Shown here piece after piece: positions 24,995-35,674 of a stretch of DNA of 64,000 bases. The stretch's first letter is position 1, and each line of letters opens with the position of its first letter. Under the pieces are notes generated by a model. The model worked only from the letters and a program-made list of their open reading frames with translations. It had not been told where the DNA came from and did no database searches. The position numbers and the translations under genes are program-made. The stretch is from Adenanthera pavonina (lineage: Eukaryota; Streptophyta; Magnoliopsida; Fabales; Fabaceae). Where the stretch lies: NCBI GenBank assembly GCA_026686845.1, contig JAIVEN010000004.1, positions 17,826,827-17,890,826 of the forward strand. Reading direction: 5' to 3'.

Positions 24995-25971
24995 GGATGA
25001 ATGTTGAAGAAAGGAGCAAAGAGTTGATTTAAAGGGTACGAAAGGAAGTTTAAAAGGTGGGAAATGACGGTTTTGGATCAGAATTGAAGAGGATTGAATG
25101 CAGGATTAGAACAGACTCAGAGAGAATAGGAATAGAGTTGCGTCTGTTCTTTGGAAAACCGTCAGGTTTAACGTAAGTAACTGTCTGATAGACGAATTTT
25201 GAAAGGTCAAAATTCAAACTTCAGGCAATTACAAGTTAAACCGTTCAGCAAAGCTTATTGACAGACAAATTTTGTTCTGAAAGTTCATCTGACAGTGGCT
25301 TGGATCAAGCAATACAAGCACAGCAGACAAATTTTGTTCCAACAAAGTTCGAATGTTGAAGAGAAAATAGCAGGCAACAACCAAAACATCAACCTATAGA
25401 CGAATTAAGCATGCAAAACTTCATCTTTCAAGCATTCAACATGAAGAACATGATTTAACAGACAAATTTTGAACTGAAAGTTTGAATTTTTCAACTTTTG
25501 TAGAGGTTATCCAACATTCGTATGTTAAGAAGTGATAATTCGTATAACAGTGATGGACAACCATAACTTTGAAATTTTTGTTTTTGAAAATTCGAACTTC
25601 CAAGATTCAATAGATGAATTTCGAGGCATCACTGAGAACTGTTCCAAGGCGTAACAGGTCGAAGTTGGTCTATTGGTCAACTAAAATTCAAATGTTGACC
25701 ACGTTGACCAGTTCAAAAACACAGTTTATGAAGCAAAATACGTCTAACACACATTTAAAATACGAATATCATCTTTAAAAACTTACAGAATGGATCCAGA
25801 ACTTAGGATTTTCGTTATTTACTTCATTTTCTGGTTGTTCCATTCTGGTGTGCTCCAATCTTCAAGTTTATTGCTATTAAATCTTGTGAGGAGCACCTGC
25901 AACTAAAATTAAACATACTCCGATGCTAAAGTTAGAATTAACCTTTGAAAACAAGATTGCACGAGAATAAC
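24995..25971 (-). other. Non-coding spacer of S1 between pol and the third ORF
   Basis: No ORF with a recognisable domain. It contains several LTR-like 'cagacaaattttg' and 'aaagttcg' motifs at about 25190-25680, resembling the repeats of the S1 LTR on the opposite reading, so it may hold an old LTR-derived segment. Confidence 0.5.
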
Positions 25972-26378
25972 TTACAGTTCATTAGGATTTACCATACTCA
26001 ATTCTCTCCTGATTTTGCAATGCCTGTCTTCTGATAGAGGCTTTGTGAGTATATCAGCAACTTGATCCTCTGTTATGATGTACTCCAGCTTAATTTCTCC
26101 TTTTAGAACGTGATCCCTTATGAAGTAGTGCCTAACTTCAATATGTTTCGTCCTTGAATGCATGACAGGATTCTTGGTGATATTTATGGCACTTTGGTTG
26201 TCACACATGATTGGTATCTCTTTTATTTTAACCTCAAGATCTTCAAGCTGCTGCTTCATCCAGATGACTTGGGCACAACAGCTTCCAGCTGCAACATACT
26301 CAGCTTTCGCAGTGGATAGGGCCACACTGTTTTGCTTTTTGCTGAACCATGAAATCAGGGATCCTCCAAGAAACTGAC
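25972..26378 (-). pseudogene. RNase H domain of S1 pol
   Basis: The C-terminal part of copia pol, which degrades RNA in the RNA-DNA hybrid. Visible marks are the ALSTAKAEY block with the catalytic Glu, the MCDNQSAI block with the next Asp, the RTKHIEVRHYFIRDHV block and the closing ADILTKPL motif. It is out of frame with the RT. Reading frames change at about 26378-26383, where a one-base deletion is likely, and upstream at the 22-bp duplication. Confidence 0.85.
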
Positions 26379-26469
26379 AATTCCACTTGTGCTTTTTCTG
26401 TCAGTTTTGGATCCTGCAAAATCAGCATCAGTGTATCCTTTGAGAACTTCTCCATTGCCTTTTGGATAC

Positions 26470-26513
26470 CAAAGACCCATCTGTGATGTTCTAAAGACCC
26501 ATCTGTGATGTTC
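26470..26513 (-). repeat. 22-bp tandem duplication inside S1 pol
   Basis: The unit at 26470-26491 is repeated at 26492-26513, differing only at the first base (C or T on the plus strand). It shifts the pol frame and creates a TAG at 26491-26493. It is a private lesion between RT and RNase H. Confidence 0.9.
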
Positions 26514-27384
26514 CAATAAGATATCTGAAAATTCTTTTCACAGCTGATGCATGGGTTTCTTTGGGGCATGATTGGAACCTTGCACACATACAGACACTGA
26601 ACATAATGTCAGGTCTACTGGCAATTAAGTATAGCATGGATCCAATCATTCTTCTGTATTGAGTAATATCAAACATCTTCCCATTCTCATCCATGTCCAG
26701 TTTGGTTGCAGTAGCCATAGGTGTTCCCATTGGCTTAGCATTCTCCATTCCAAACTTCTTTAGCAGCTCCTTTAGATACTTGGATTGACTAAGAAAGATA
26801 CCATCATCAATATGTCTGATTTTCATTCCAAGGAAGAAGTTGAGTTTACCCATCATGGACATATCGAATTCTCCCTGCATTAACTCAGAGAATTTCTTGC
26901 AAAGAGCTTCATTAGTAGCACCGAAAATAATATCATCAACATAGATTTGAACAATTAGTAAATCTTTATTTTCTTTCCTAGTGAATAAAGTTGTGTCAAC
27001 TTTGCCTCTATTGAACCCCTTTTCAGTTAAAAAATTGCTCAATCTCTCATACCATGCTCTAAGGGCTTGTTTTAAACCATAAAGAGCTTTCTTCAGTTTA
27101 TAAACGTGGTTTGGTTTTGTAGAATCCTCAAAACTTGGAGGTTGATCTACATAAACCTCTTCCATGATATATCCATTTAGAAAGGCACTCTTTACATCCA
27201 TTTGATACAGTAAAATATTTTTCATGCATGCATAAGCTAGCAGTAATCTTAGAGCTTCTAATCTAGCTACTGGTGCAAAGGTTTCTTCAAAATCAATACC
27301 TTCTTCCTGATTATACCCTTTAGCAACCAATCTAGCTTTATTTCTGATTATTGTTCCAGATTCATCAAGTTTATTTCTGAAAAC
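26491..27384 (-). pseudogene. Reverse transcriptase domain of S1 pol
   Basis: RNA-dependent DNA polymerase of a Ty1/copia element. It contains the copia RT start (EETFAPVARLEALRLLLAY), the MDVKSAFLNG block with the first catalytic Asp, the active site YVDDIIFG, FFLGMKI and the connection-region block YRRMIGSMLYL. This is the best preserved pol segment, open for about 280 codons. A TGA at 27385-27387 cuts it from the integrase part in the same frame. Confidence 0.93.
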
Positions 27385-28711
27385 TCATTTGGTACCAATG
27401 ACAGGATGATTTTTAGGCCTAGGCACTAAATCCCAAACTTGATTCCTTTCAAACTGATTTAGTTCATCTTGCATAGCTAAAATCCAGTAATCATCAGTCA
27501 AGGCTTTTTCGGCACATTTGGGTTCCATTTGTGAAATGAAAGCACAGTTTAGCATTTTGTCCCTTAACTGTTTTCTGGTTTTGACTTTCTCTTGAACATC
27601 CCCTATCACTTGATCAACAGGATGATTCCTTTGATATCTCCAAGCTATAGGGAGTTCTTGAGATGTTTCTTCATTGTTTTCTTCATCAAACTCTTTCTCC
27701 TTGATATCTTCCTCTATGTTAACAGATTCAGATATCTTTGGAGGTTCAGTTTTACTTTTATCAGAAATGCCCAGTTTCTCAAAATTGAAAGCAAGATCAT
27801 CCTCATTGGTAACATGTTTTGAAACAGTTTCATTTTCAATGAAAACCACATGCACAGATTCTTCTACCACATTTGATCTTTTATTATAAACTCTATATGC
27901 CTTACTCCTACTAGAATAGCCCAGAAATATACCTTCATCGGATTTGGCATCAAACTTACCCAGATTTTCTTTCCCATTATTGTGAATGAAGCATTTGCAT
28001 CCGAACACATGGAGATGGGACAGATTTGGCTTTCTTCCTTTATACAGCTCGTATGGGGTCTTCCCAAGGATTGGTCTGATGTAGGCTCTATTTATGATGT
28101 AGCTAGCTGTATTCACTGCATCAGCCCAAAACACTTGAGAGAGTTCCTTCTCATTCAGCATAGCTCTGGCCATCTCTCCAATAGTTCTGTTCTTCCTTTC
28201 TACTACCCCATTCTGTTAAGGGGTCCTTGGAGCTGAGAAGTTGTGGTCAATCCCATGCTCATTGCAGTACTCCAGGAAGTATGCATTTTCAAACTCTCCT
28301 CCATGGTCTGACCTGATACACAATCGAAATACCTTTCTCATTTTGCACTTTCTTAGCTAAGGTTTCAAATGCATCAAAGGTATTACTTTTAGAGGAGAGA
28401 AATAATGTCCAAGTGAATCTAGAATAATCATCTACAATTACAAGCACATACAGATTACCATGAAGACTTTTCACCCTAGATGGTCCAATTAAGTCCATAT
28501 GTAGCAATTCAAGTGGTCTAGTTGTGGTAACTACATTTTTAGATTTAAAAGATGATTTAGTTTGTTTCCCTCTTATGCATGCATCACATTCTTTGTCCTT
28601 TTCAAAAGATATTTTTGGCAGGCCAGTTACTAGCTCATTTTTAGCCAGTTTAGACAATTGATTCATGTTAACATGAGCTAATCTCCTATGCCATAACCAA
28701 CTATCATTATC
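27385..28711 (-). pseudogene. Integrase domain of S1 pol
   Basis: DDE integrase with an N-terminal HHCC zinc finger. The finger region has HRRLAH just after the TAG at 28712-28714 and CDACIRGKQ. The first catalytic Asp is in LLHMDLIGPSRV. A frameshift at about 28312-28322 separates it from the second Asp block (SDHGGEF), and a TAA at 28216-28218 precedes the ERKNRT block with the catalytic Glu. The C-terminal GKTPYELYKGRKPNLSHLHV and FGCKCF blocks are intact in 27385-28173. All catalytic residues are still readable across frames. Confidence 0.88.
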
Positions 28712-29134
28712 CTAACTAATTAAACATACGGAATCCAAGGGAGGAAGTTCATCAAGATCAATAGTATAACAGTTACCATCCCTTTGAGCTTTGAGGATTA
28801 CTTTGTGATCACTTTTTCTGATGACCAGGCAAAACTTTGAGTCAAACAGCACCCAATTTCCTTTATCATAGGTCTGACTCACGCTCAGCAAATTGTGGTT
28901 GAAGCCAATCACAAACAGCACCTCTTCAATGGATGTTTCCGGATTTTTGCCCACAACGTCAATACCAACAACTTTGCCATATTGATCACCTCCAAAGGTC
29001 ACCTTTCCTCCTTTCTTGTCTCTATGGGTGATGAACTTCTCCTTACCACCAGTCATGTGACTTGAGCAGGCACTGTCCATATACCATTTCTTACTCTTCT
29101 TAGCTTTGAGACAGACCTGCAAGACAATGTTTAT
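28712..29134 (-). pseudogene. Aspartic protease domain of S1 pol
   Basis: The copia-type gag-pol protease. The catalytic Asp is in WYMDSACSSHMTG (the usual triad is DS/TG; here the third position is Ala). Typical downstream blocks GGKVTFGGDQYGKVVGIDVVG and NLLSVSQ follow. A one-base frameshift near 29131 separates it from gag, and it ends at the TAG at 28712-28714. Confidence 0.85.
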
Positions 29135-30930
29135 ATTTTCCTTTTAGGTACCCAGATTTGCTTGGGTCCTTTTCGTTCAGTAGATTTTTCCCTAGATACA
29201 AATGCAACTTTGGGAACCCATTCAACTTTCCTGCCAAGTCCATTTTTCTTCAAAGCACAAGAACTGGAAATATGTCCCTTTTTGTTATAGAAATGACAGG
29301 TAGTGAAGGGACTGCTAGATTGAGAAGCAGGTAGAAAACAATGCAGATAATACTTTTGTCTTGCATGCTTTGGTTGATTATATGTTTCAATGCAAGATGA
29401 CATGTGATCTTTCTTTCTATTGCTCTCAGCATGCACAAAATGTCTCATGTATGCATTCTGGTTTTTCTTCCTAATCTTTTCCTTGACAGCACATGGATCA
29501 TAGCCAAGACCAGCATTTCCTTGTGATATTCTTTGGCTCCCCATCAAGGTAAACAACATATCTTTACCTCTAGTGAGCCTAGACATGCTTTTTACTAAGT
29601 AATCATTAGTTTGCTTTAGTTCAATACATGAAGTACAGCAAACAGATTCAGCAGTAGTTAAAGAGGTCATTTCAGAAATGTTGCTTTGAGATTTCAGTTT
29701 ATTAATCTTTCTCTTTGCCAGTTTTAGTTCTTTAGCAACTTTAATAAACTCATCATGAAGCTCATGAAATGCATCAAGTAACTCAGAATAGGAAGGTTTA
29801 GATTCATATACCTCTTCTTCCTGATCACTACTACATGAAGGTTCGGCTTCTTCAGAAGCAAGTGCCATCAGGCAGATGTTGGCAATCTCATCCTCTTCCT
29901 CTTCCTCCTCAACTGAGCCGTTGCCCCATATTGATGAGATGTAGGCTTTCTTCTTCTTCCCTTTGTTAGCAACTCTCTTATCTTTTTCTTGTTTTTTGAG
30001 AAATTGAGGACAATCCCATTTGATGTGTCCTTGCTTCTTGCATTCATAGCAAGTCACAGGCTCTTTTGCCTCTTTCTTGCTTTCACCAGCTGCTCCCTTC
30101 TTGGAGAATCTCTTGTTCTTCTTCTTGCTGTAGAATCTTTTGAATTTTCTGACCATCATAGCCAGAGTTTCTTCACCTAGCTCGTCTCATTCATCAGATT
30201 CTTCTTCCTTTTCTTCAGCAGTTTTAAGGGCAAGGCCTTTCTTCTTTCTGTCCTGTCCAGCTTCCTTGAGAGCTTTCATGTTTCCTTCATACTCCTCAAG
30301 GCTGCCAAAAAGAGCTGTGACAGAGGCCATTGATTCTCCTCTGACTTCCTCTATTGCTGTCACCTTGGGCTGCCATTCCAGAGGGAGAGCTCTGAGTATC
30401 TTTCTTACTTTTTCAGAATGAGTGTACTCCTTTCCCAGGCTCTTCAGTTGATTCACAATAAGGGTGAATCTCTTTTGCAGCTCCTTTATAGTTTCTCCTT
30501 CAGTCATTCTGAAGCTTTCATACTCTCCAATGCATGTGTTTAGCCTGTTCTCTCTAACCTCAGTTGTTCCTTCATGTGCAATCTGCAGAGTGTCCCACAT
30601 CCCTTTTGTAGTGGAGCATTGTGAGACTCTGTAGAATTCATTCTGGTTCAAGGCACTGACTAAACAATGCTTTGCTTTGAAATTTAGCAGGACTCTCCTT
30701 CTGTCTTCCTCATTCCACTCTGCTTCTAGCTTCTCTTTGTGTCTTCCATCTTCAGTTAGAGTCATTGGGATGAAATCTCCTTTCTCAATGACTGACCAGA
30801 TATCAAGATCAATTGATTTGAGGTAAATCTGCATCCTCATCTGCCAGTACCCATAATATTCTCCACTAAAGCCTAGTGGTCTATTAGTATTGATCCCTTC
30901 AGGAAGTATGTTTTCTCCAAAGCCAGCCAT
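29131..30930 (-). pseudogene. Gag of S1, one in-frame stop
   Basis: Structural protein of the virus-like particle. The start is taken as ATG 30930 (MAGFGENILP), because this start block recurs in S2 just after the primer site; the frame also extends to 30984. The capsid-like domain runs to about 30190 with GEYYGYWQMRMQIYL and the ALPLEWQPKVTAIEE block. A TGA at 30187-30189 then breaks the frame, which resumes without a shift. One zinc knuckle, CYECKKQGHIKWDC, is intact. A second, CHFYNKKGHISSSC, has Tyr where the second Cys belongs. It ends at a TAA at 29131-29133. Confidence 0.88.
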
Positions 30931-30970
30931 CTTAATTCCCGGACTGTGAGATCCTGTGAATGGGAATCCG

Positions 30971-30983
30971 GGCTCTAATACCA
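30971..30983 (-). other. Primer-binding site of S1
   Basis: The minus strand reads TGGTATTAGAGCC two bases inside the 5' LTR. It matches the initiator tRNA-Met complement TGGTATCAGAGC except for one C to T change. Confidence 0.85.
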
Positions 30984-30985
30984 CT

Positions 30986-32497
30986 TGTTAGCAAGGCTGA
31001 CTTCCCAAGAGAGGAGTGAATTGGGAAGATTGAAATTTTTCTGCACAAAGTGAAATGGGTGAAGGTAGCACAGTGTAATGAAAGCAACGTATAAGATAGA
31101 GCAAGCTGAAAAGTAAAAATAAGGAGAGGAAGACTCAGTAATTTATCCTGGTTCGGTCTATCCACTTGACCTATGTCCAGTCCCCAAGACAACTCTTGAG
31201 ATTTTTTCTTACTATACAGCAAGAATTCAACGGGCTTCTTGCTAGTGCCACAGTATAACGAGTATGCTCTATTTCTGGAGCTCTCTCAATCTCTCTAAGA
31301 ACATCTACAATGTGCTTCCCAATCCCCTTGTTATTTCCCTTCATAAGTAAATCTATCTTCCAGATGAAGAGTAGATTGTTTACAAAGATATAACTCTCTT
31401 GAATAGAGTAGATTTGAAGGTTAAAGTACAGATATTGAAGTTGAGAGGGTAAAAGCTTTTTGAGAAGAAGATTTGGCAGAGTTTATGTATATACAAGTTT
31501 GATTTTGTTACCCACAACTTCAAATGCTGTTATATTTATAGATTTAGGTCTCAAATGTTCGTTAGAGACAAAATCTATCCATTGGAGAAGTTATCCAATG
31601 GTTGCTCTGAAAAACTATCCGTTAACCAACCATATTTAATGCTTCTAACATACTGAAATTCGAATTTTGGTTGGTCAACAAACGAATTTTGAAGGAACCG
31701 AAGGTTAAAGCTTCCAACATTGAAACACTGAAGTTCGTCTGTTCATGAAGTAAAATTTGAATTTTGAAACTCAGAAAATGTTTTCATGTTGTGACATACG
31801 AATTTTCAAGAAGAAAGTTTTTCGGTTAAATGTGAACAGTGTTTTCAATTTTCTACAGTGCTTTCGAAATTCGAATTTTGGAAACCCAAAAGTTCGTCTG
31901 TTTCAAAGAAGCTTCTTTCAGACTTATATGAAAATTCGAATGTTGGAAAGCCAAAGTTCATCTGTCAGATAGTATTTTTGAAACTTAATTTCATCTTGAT
32001 TTCAGATTAACTTTAACATCATTTCAGATGAATTTTTTTGGTTTTCTCAAACTGCATTTTATCTGAAATTCGAACTTTGAAGATCTGAAGTTCGTCTGTC
32101 ACTAAAAGCTTCTTTCAGACTTAGACGAAAATTCAAATTTTTGAGAAGAAAATTCGTCTGACAGAAAGACATCTCTTCAGACTTGTTCAGTTTTAGCTCG
32201 AAATTCGAATTTTCAAAGGCAAAGTTCGAATGTCCAACATGCCAGTTCAATATAAACTTTTCAAACTTCGTCTGTTGTTAGGTATTTTTCAAATATTTCA
32301 TAATCTAACATAAAATCAAGGTTTTAAAACATTTTCCCACCAAATCAAAATCTTTTACCCATGACAAAAGATCCTACAACTATCCTAGCAATGATTACTC
32401 AGATTTTCTTCACTTGAGACACCTTGAGCTCCTTTGATATCTTCAATCCAAGCTTTTCAATGTTGGTTTGGAATCATCAAAACTTCTTGATTCAACA
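30986..32497 (-). repeat. 5' LTR of S1
   Basis: 1512 bp, TGTTGAATC at 32497 to GCTAACA at 30986 on the minus strand. In the first ~350 bases on the plus strand I count about 14 differences from the 3' LTR, most of them transitions, which suggests a fairly recent but not new insertion. It lacks the ~340-bp block present in the 3' LTR. Confidence 0.92.
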
Positions 32498-33475
32498 TTA
32501 TATGCTTAAATGATGTTGTGTTTAGGTTCAAGAAATTTGCGAAAGTCATTAAAAGTGGTGTACCAAAGGAGAAAAGCTAAGGAAGTCATTAAGGTAGCAT
32601 TTTGCATATTCTTGCATTATATTCTCCTATGAAAAGTTTGTGAACTTAATGACTTGCCATATGATTGTTATGATGTTTTGTAACTGTTGGCTAAGTTAAA
32701 TAAAGGGGCTTATAACCCCAAGATATCCAATTTATAAAGGAAAACTCTACCAAAACATTTAGGAAATGTTCTGGCATAATATGATTTAATGTGAATGTTT
32801 GATGTTTTATTAAACTATGTGAAGATATATATGCATGGAATGGTAATGCTGCTAAGATTCTTTGAATCTCAACCTCCCAAATGTTAAACATTCGTAGGGT
32901 CCAATTATGGCAAGGCTACCAAAGAAGAGAAAAGAAAGGAGAAAGAAGTTGATGATTAAGATGACTATCCTAGCAATGATAATGTATTTTGAGCTACTAT
33001 ATAAATTCATAAATATATGATGTTAAATATGTGCCTTCAAGTAATTATGTCCCTTTAGGTCTTATACAAAGTATGATATGATGTTGAAACAGAAAAACAC
33101 CATGTGAATATGTTTTGGCTTTTATTTTGTAATATATAGATGTAAATGGTCATTTTGACCTTTTGCTAGTAATCTAGCTACTATTTAGATGAATTGTTAT
33201 AGAACAAGAGTATTATATATGGTTGGAAACTAGACAAGATAAGTTTTTCATAGAACTAAAGAGCTCTCAAATTTGATGTATGTATGATTTATTATGATTT
33301 TTCAAATTTAGTGTAAGAAAATTAGGTTTTAAGAAAATGACCAAATGTGAAGTAAATTTCATTGATTAAACTATAAAAATTGGCCCAACCAATGCTGTGT
33401 TTCATATTTTTCCCATGTAGGCAATATTTTAAGCTATTTTTAGAGACTTAAATCACTTTCATACAATTATAGTGG

Positions 33476-35674
33476 CAAGCAATTTAGGGAATTACAAATC
33501 TTGAGATGGTAGATTGCTAATCTTGGTATGAAAACTAGCTATAGAAAGAAATGTTTATGGCCAGAAGATCTCATAAAGAATGAAATCTTTCATCAGCTGC
33601 CAAGGTAGGAAAAAGGGAGGTAGCTCTTTGGGAGAAGCCCAATTAAGCCAAGAAAGATGAAATCCCCCATATGATAAAGGCCATCGAGGTGAGGCAGATG
33701 AAAGGTAGCTCCTAGGGTGATGCCCAAATGAGCCAAAATTAGTGAGAGGCTGAAGGCTAGATTCTAATTGAGTTAGCAAGAGACTGTTGAAAAGTTGAAA
33801 AATCTCCCTTAAGTTGTCAAACCACTAATTAACCTTGACTAAGCAGTTAAGAAAAGTATGTATGAAAATGATAATATAGAAAAATAAGTGATAAAGAGTG
33901 AAGAGTAATGACTACTACCTTAATATCATTAAGACCCTAACCCATAAAAGCCAAGAGAATCTAAAGGCTATGCCAAGATAAGCAAAAGTATAAGATTTGG
34001 GAATATGTTTACACATGAAGGCAGAGTGGTAAATTGAGACTCTAAGTTAATAAAAACTAGAGTAAAGAGCAAAGAAGCAATATAAGCAATGAATGAAAAT
34101 GAAAATGGTGATGAGATTCCATTATTAGATAGCAAACAATTGATAGAAGAAAGATGGAAATAATGGTTGAATGGCCTAGAAATTAAAGTAGTAAAATATT
34201 CAGAGGTCATGTAGATAAGTTATGGCTTGAAAGGAAGCCATTACCAATATTCTACAAGACAAATTTTGGCATGAGTACAAGCAGAACCCCTAAGCATTCT
34301 ATAGTTAAATGAGCTCAAGTGAGGAAAGTACTAGGATGATGACCTACTAAGAAGTATTGAAAGATGAAAAAAATGTAAAGAGTAAGAAAGAAAGATGTGC
34401 CAATTTTTAAATAAGGGGCACTATGAATTATAATTATGTCAGATAGTTTAGGTTAAGGCACCTGCTAAGACTACATGAATAAAAGTATAATTAGTATAAT
34501 GATGGTTCTCAAGAATGATGTGTTAAAGTACTCCAAATCTGTAACGAGCATGAAATATGACTAAGAATTTTTAAAATATTTTAAATAAAATTATTGACTT
34601 ACTAAAATCAGTGAATGTAGCTCATAAAGTATGGTCAGTAGGTTATAGAATCTCCCAAGGGTTGCAGTAGACCCTAATAAAGTAAGTAAAGTTATGAGTG
34701 GGAGAGACCGAAAATCGGAATAAGATGAGAGATTTACTTAGTCTAGTAAGATGTTGTAAATTTTTTTTTGTTATGAAAAATTTTCTTCAAATTGTCTTAT
34801 CGCATGATTAGAAGAAAAAGTTTTGTGGGAAAAAGAGGTAAGAAATGAGTTTTTGTGAATTAAGAAAGAAGCTAAACCTTCTCCCCTAAGATGATTAGTC
34901 CTGATCCAATAATGACTCAAGGGGTCTATGATAATGAAAGAAAGTATGGATCAATGTATGAGTAATAAAGTAGGGTTGAATTGAGGATAGTAGCCTATGT
35001 TTCATATGATAAATTCTTACGAAAAATATGTTCCCACAGATAGCAGTGGTGAATAATGCTCTCAAGATACGGAGTTGTGATAAGTTAAAATGAGTTATAA
35101 TCTCTATGATTATAACGTAGAAATATTATGAGAACACCAAGAACCTTGAGTGATGATGAAATAAAAGATGAGTGGACTTGAGGTAAGGAAAAAGAAAAGA
35201 AGGAAAAGATGGCCTTGTAAGTGTCATACAAGCGAAACTAATGTAGTCAGCTTATGCTTAGTAGGAAGATTACTCATGTAAATAGCATAAAGTTATGAAA
35301 CGTAAAGAAAATGAATGATATCAGGTGCCAATGAAGAAACTTTAGTATGCATACAAAAAGAGAGTTATGGAAACAAAGATGAGGATTAAGAATAGGTATG
35401 TTACGCAGAATTTCCAATATCCCTAAGATAAAATAAAATTATGACGTCCGCAACATTTTCTAAGATGAAGCAGTAGCCAGATCTTTCAAATGTTATGAAT
35501 AGAGGAATGAGGCCAAAGTGAAAAAAAATTGACTTCTAAGTCAGACAATTAAGATATGAAAATGCTCCTCTATTGACAATGGTCTGGAAATTAGGAAATA
35601 AATAGAAAGAAAGTATGAGATACAAGTATGTATCCAAATTTTGAGAATAAAATTTACTTTAAAAGGGAGAGAAT
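33476..35674 (+). mobile_element. Decayed internal region of a Ty3/gypsy element
   Basis: It lies between the family-A 5' LTR remnant and the 3' LTR. I recognise no gag, protease, RT or integrase motif in any frame, so it is either very old or non-coding. The only clear landmark is the polypurine tract AAAAGGGAGAGAA at 35661-35673, directly before TGTAACATCC. Before it, 'ttttgagaataaaattta' resembles the 'ttgaggacgaaattt' box common before gypsy 3' LTRs. Confidence 0.6.

Larger units (their letters stand above)
20835..32497 (-). mobile_element. Full-length Sirevirus-like Ty1/copia element S1, defective
   Basis: An 11,663-bp element flanked by TTATA on both sides (20830-20834 and 32498-32502). 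In minus-strand order it has a 5' LTR, a tRNA-iMet-type primer site, gag, protease, integrase, RT, RNase H, a long extra ORF, a polypurine tract and a 3' LTR. The pol order (integrase before RT) is that of Ty1/copia. Size, long LTRs, an additional ORF after pol and doubled polypurine tracts are features of Sireviruses (SIRE/Maximus lineage). It sits inside a family-A LTR. Eight breaks are visible in gag-pol and four amber codons in the third ORF, so it cannot be autonomous. Confidence 0.93.
18080..33475 (+). mobile_element. Truncated 5' LTR (family A) of a Ty3/gypsy element, split by two insertions
   Basis: Three pieces, 18080-18262, 20808-20834 and 32503-about 33475, read as one family-A LTR in the same orientation as 35675-42123. 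For example, 'actagggtttcatttagag' at 18110 matches 36848 onward, and 32690-32880 matches 39130-39340. Both its first kilobase and its last ~200 bp are missing. Taken with the polypurine tract and 3' LTR at 35661-42123, this is best read as the 5' LTR of the same element, which is an inference. Confidence 0.6.

Noticed and set aside
27592..28236. Plus-strand frames opposite integrase
   Set aside because: Antisense shadows of pol.
33555..34210. Minus-strand frames in the gypsy internal region
   Set aside because: No pol or gag motif and opposite to the polarity given by the polypurine tract.
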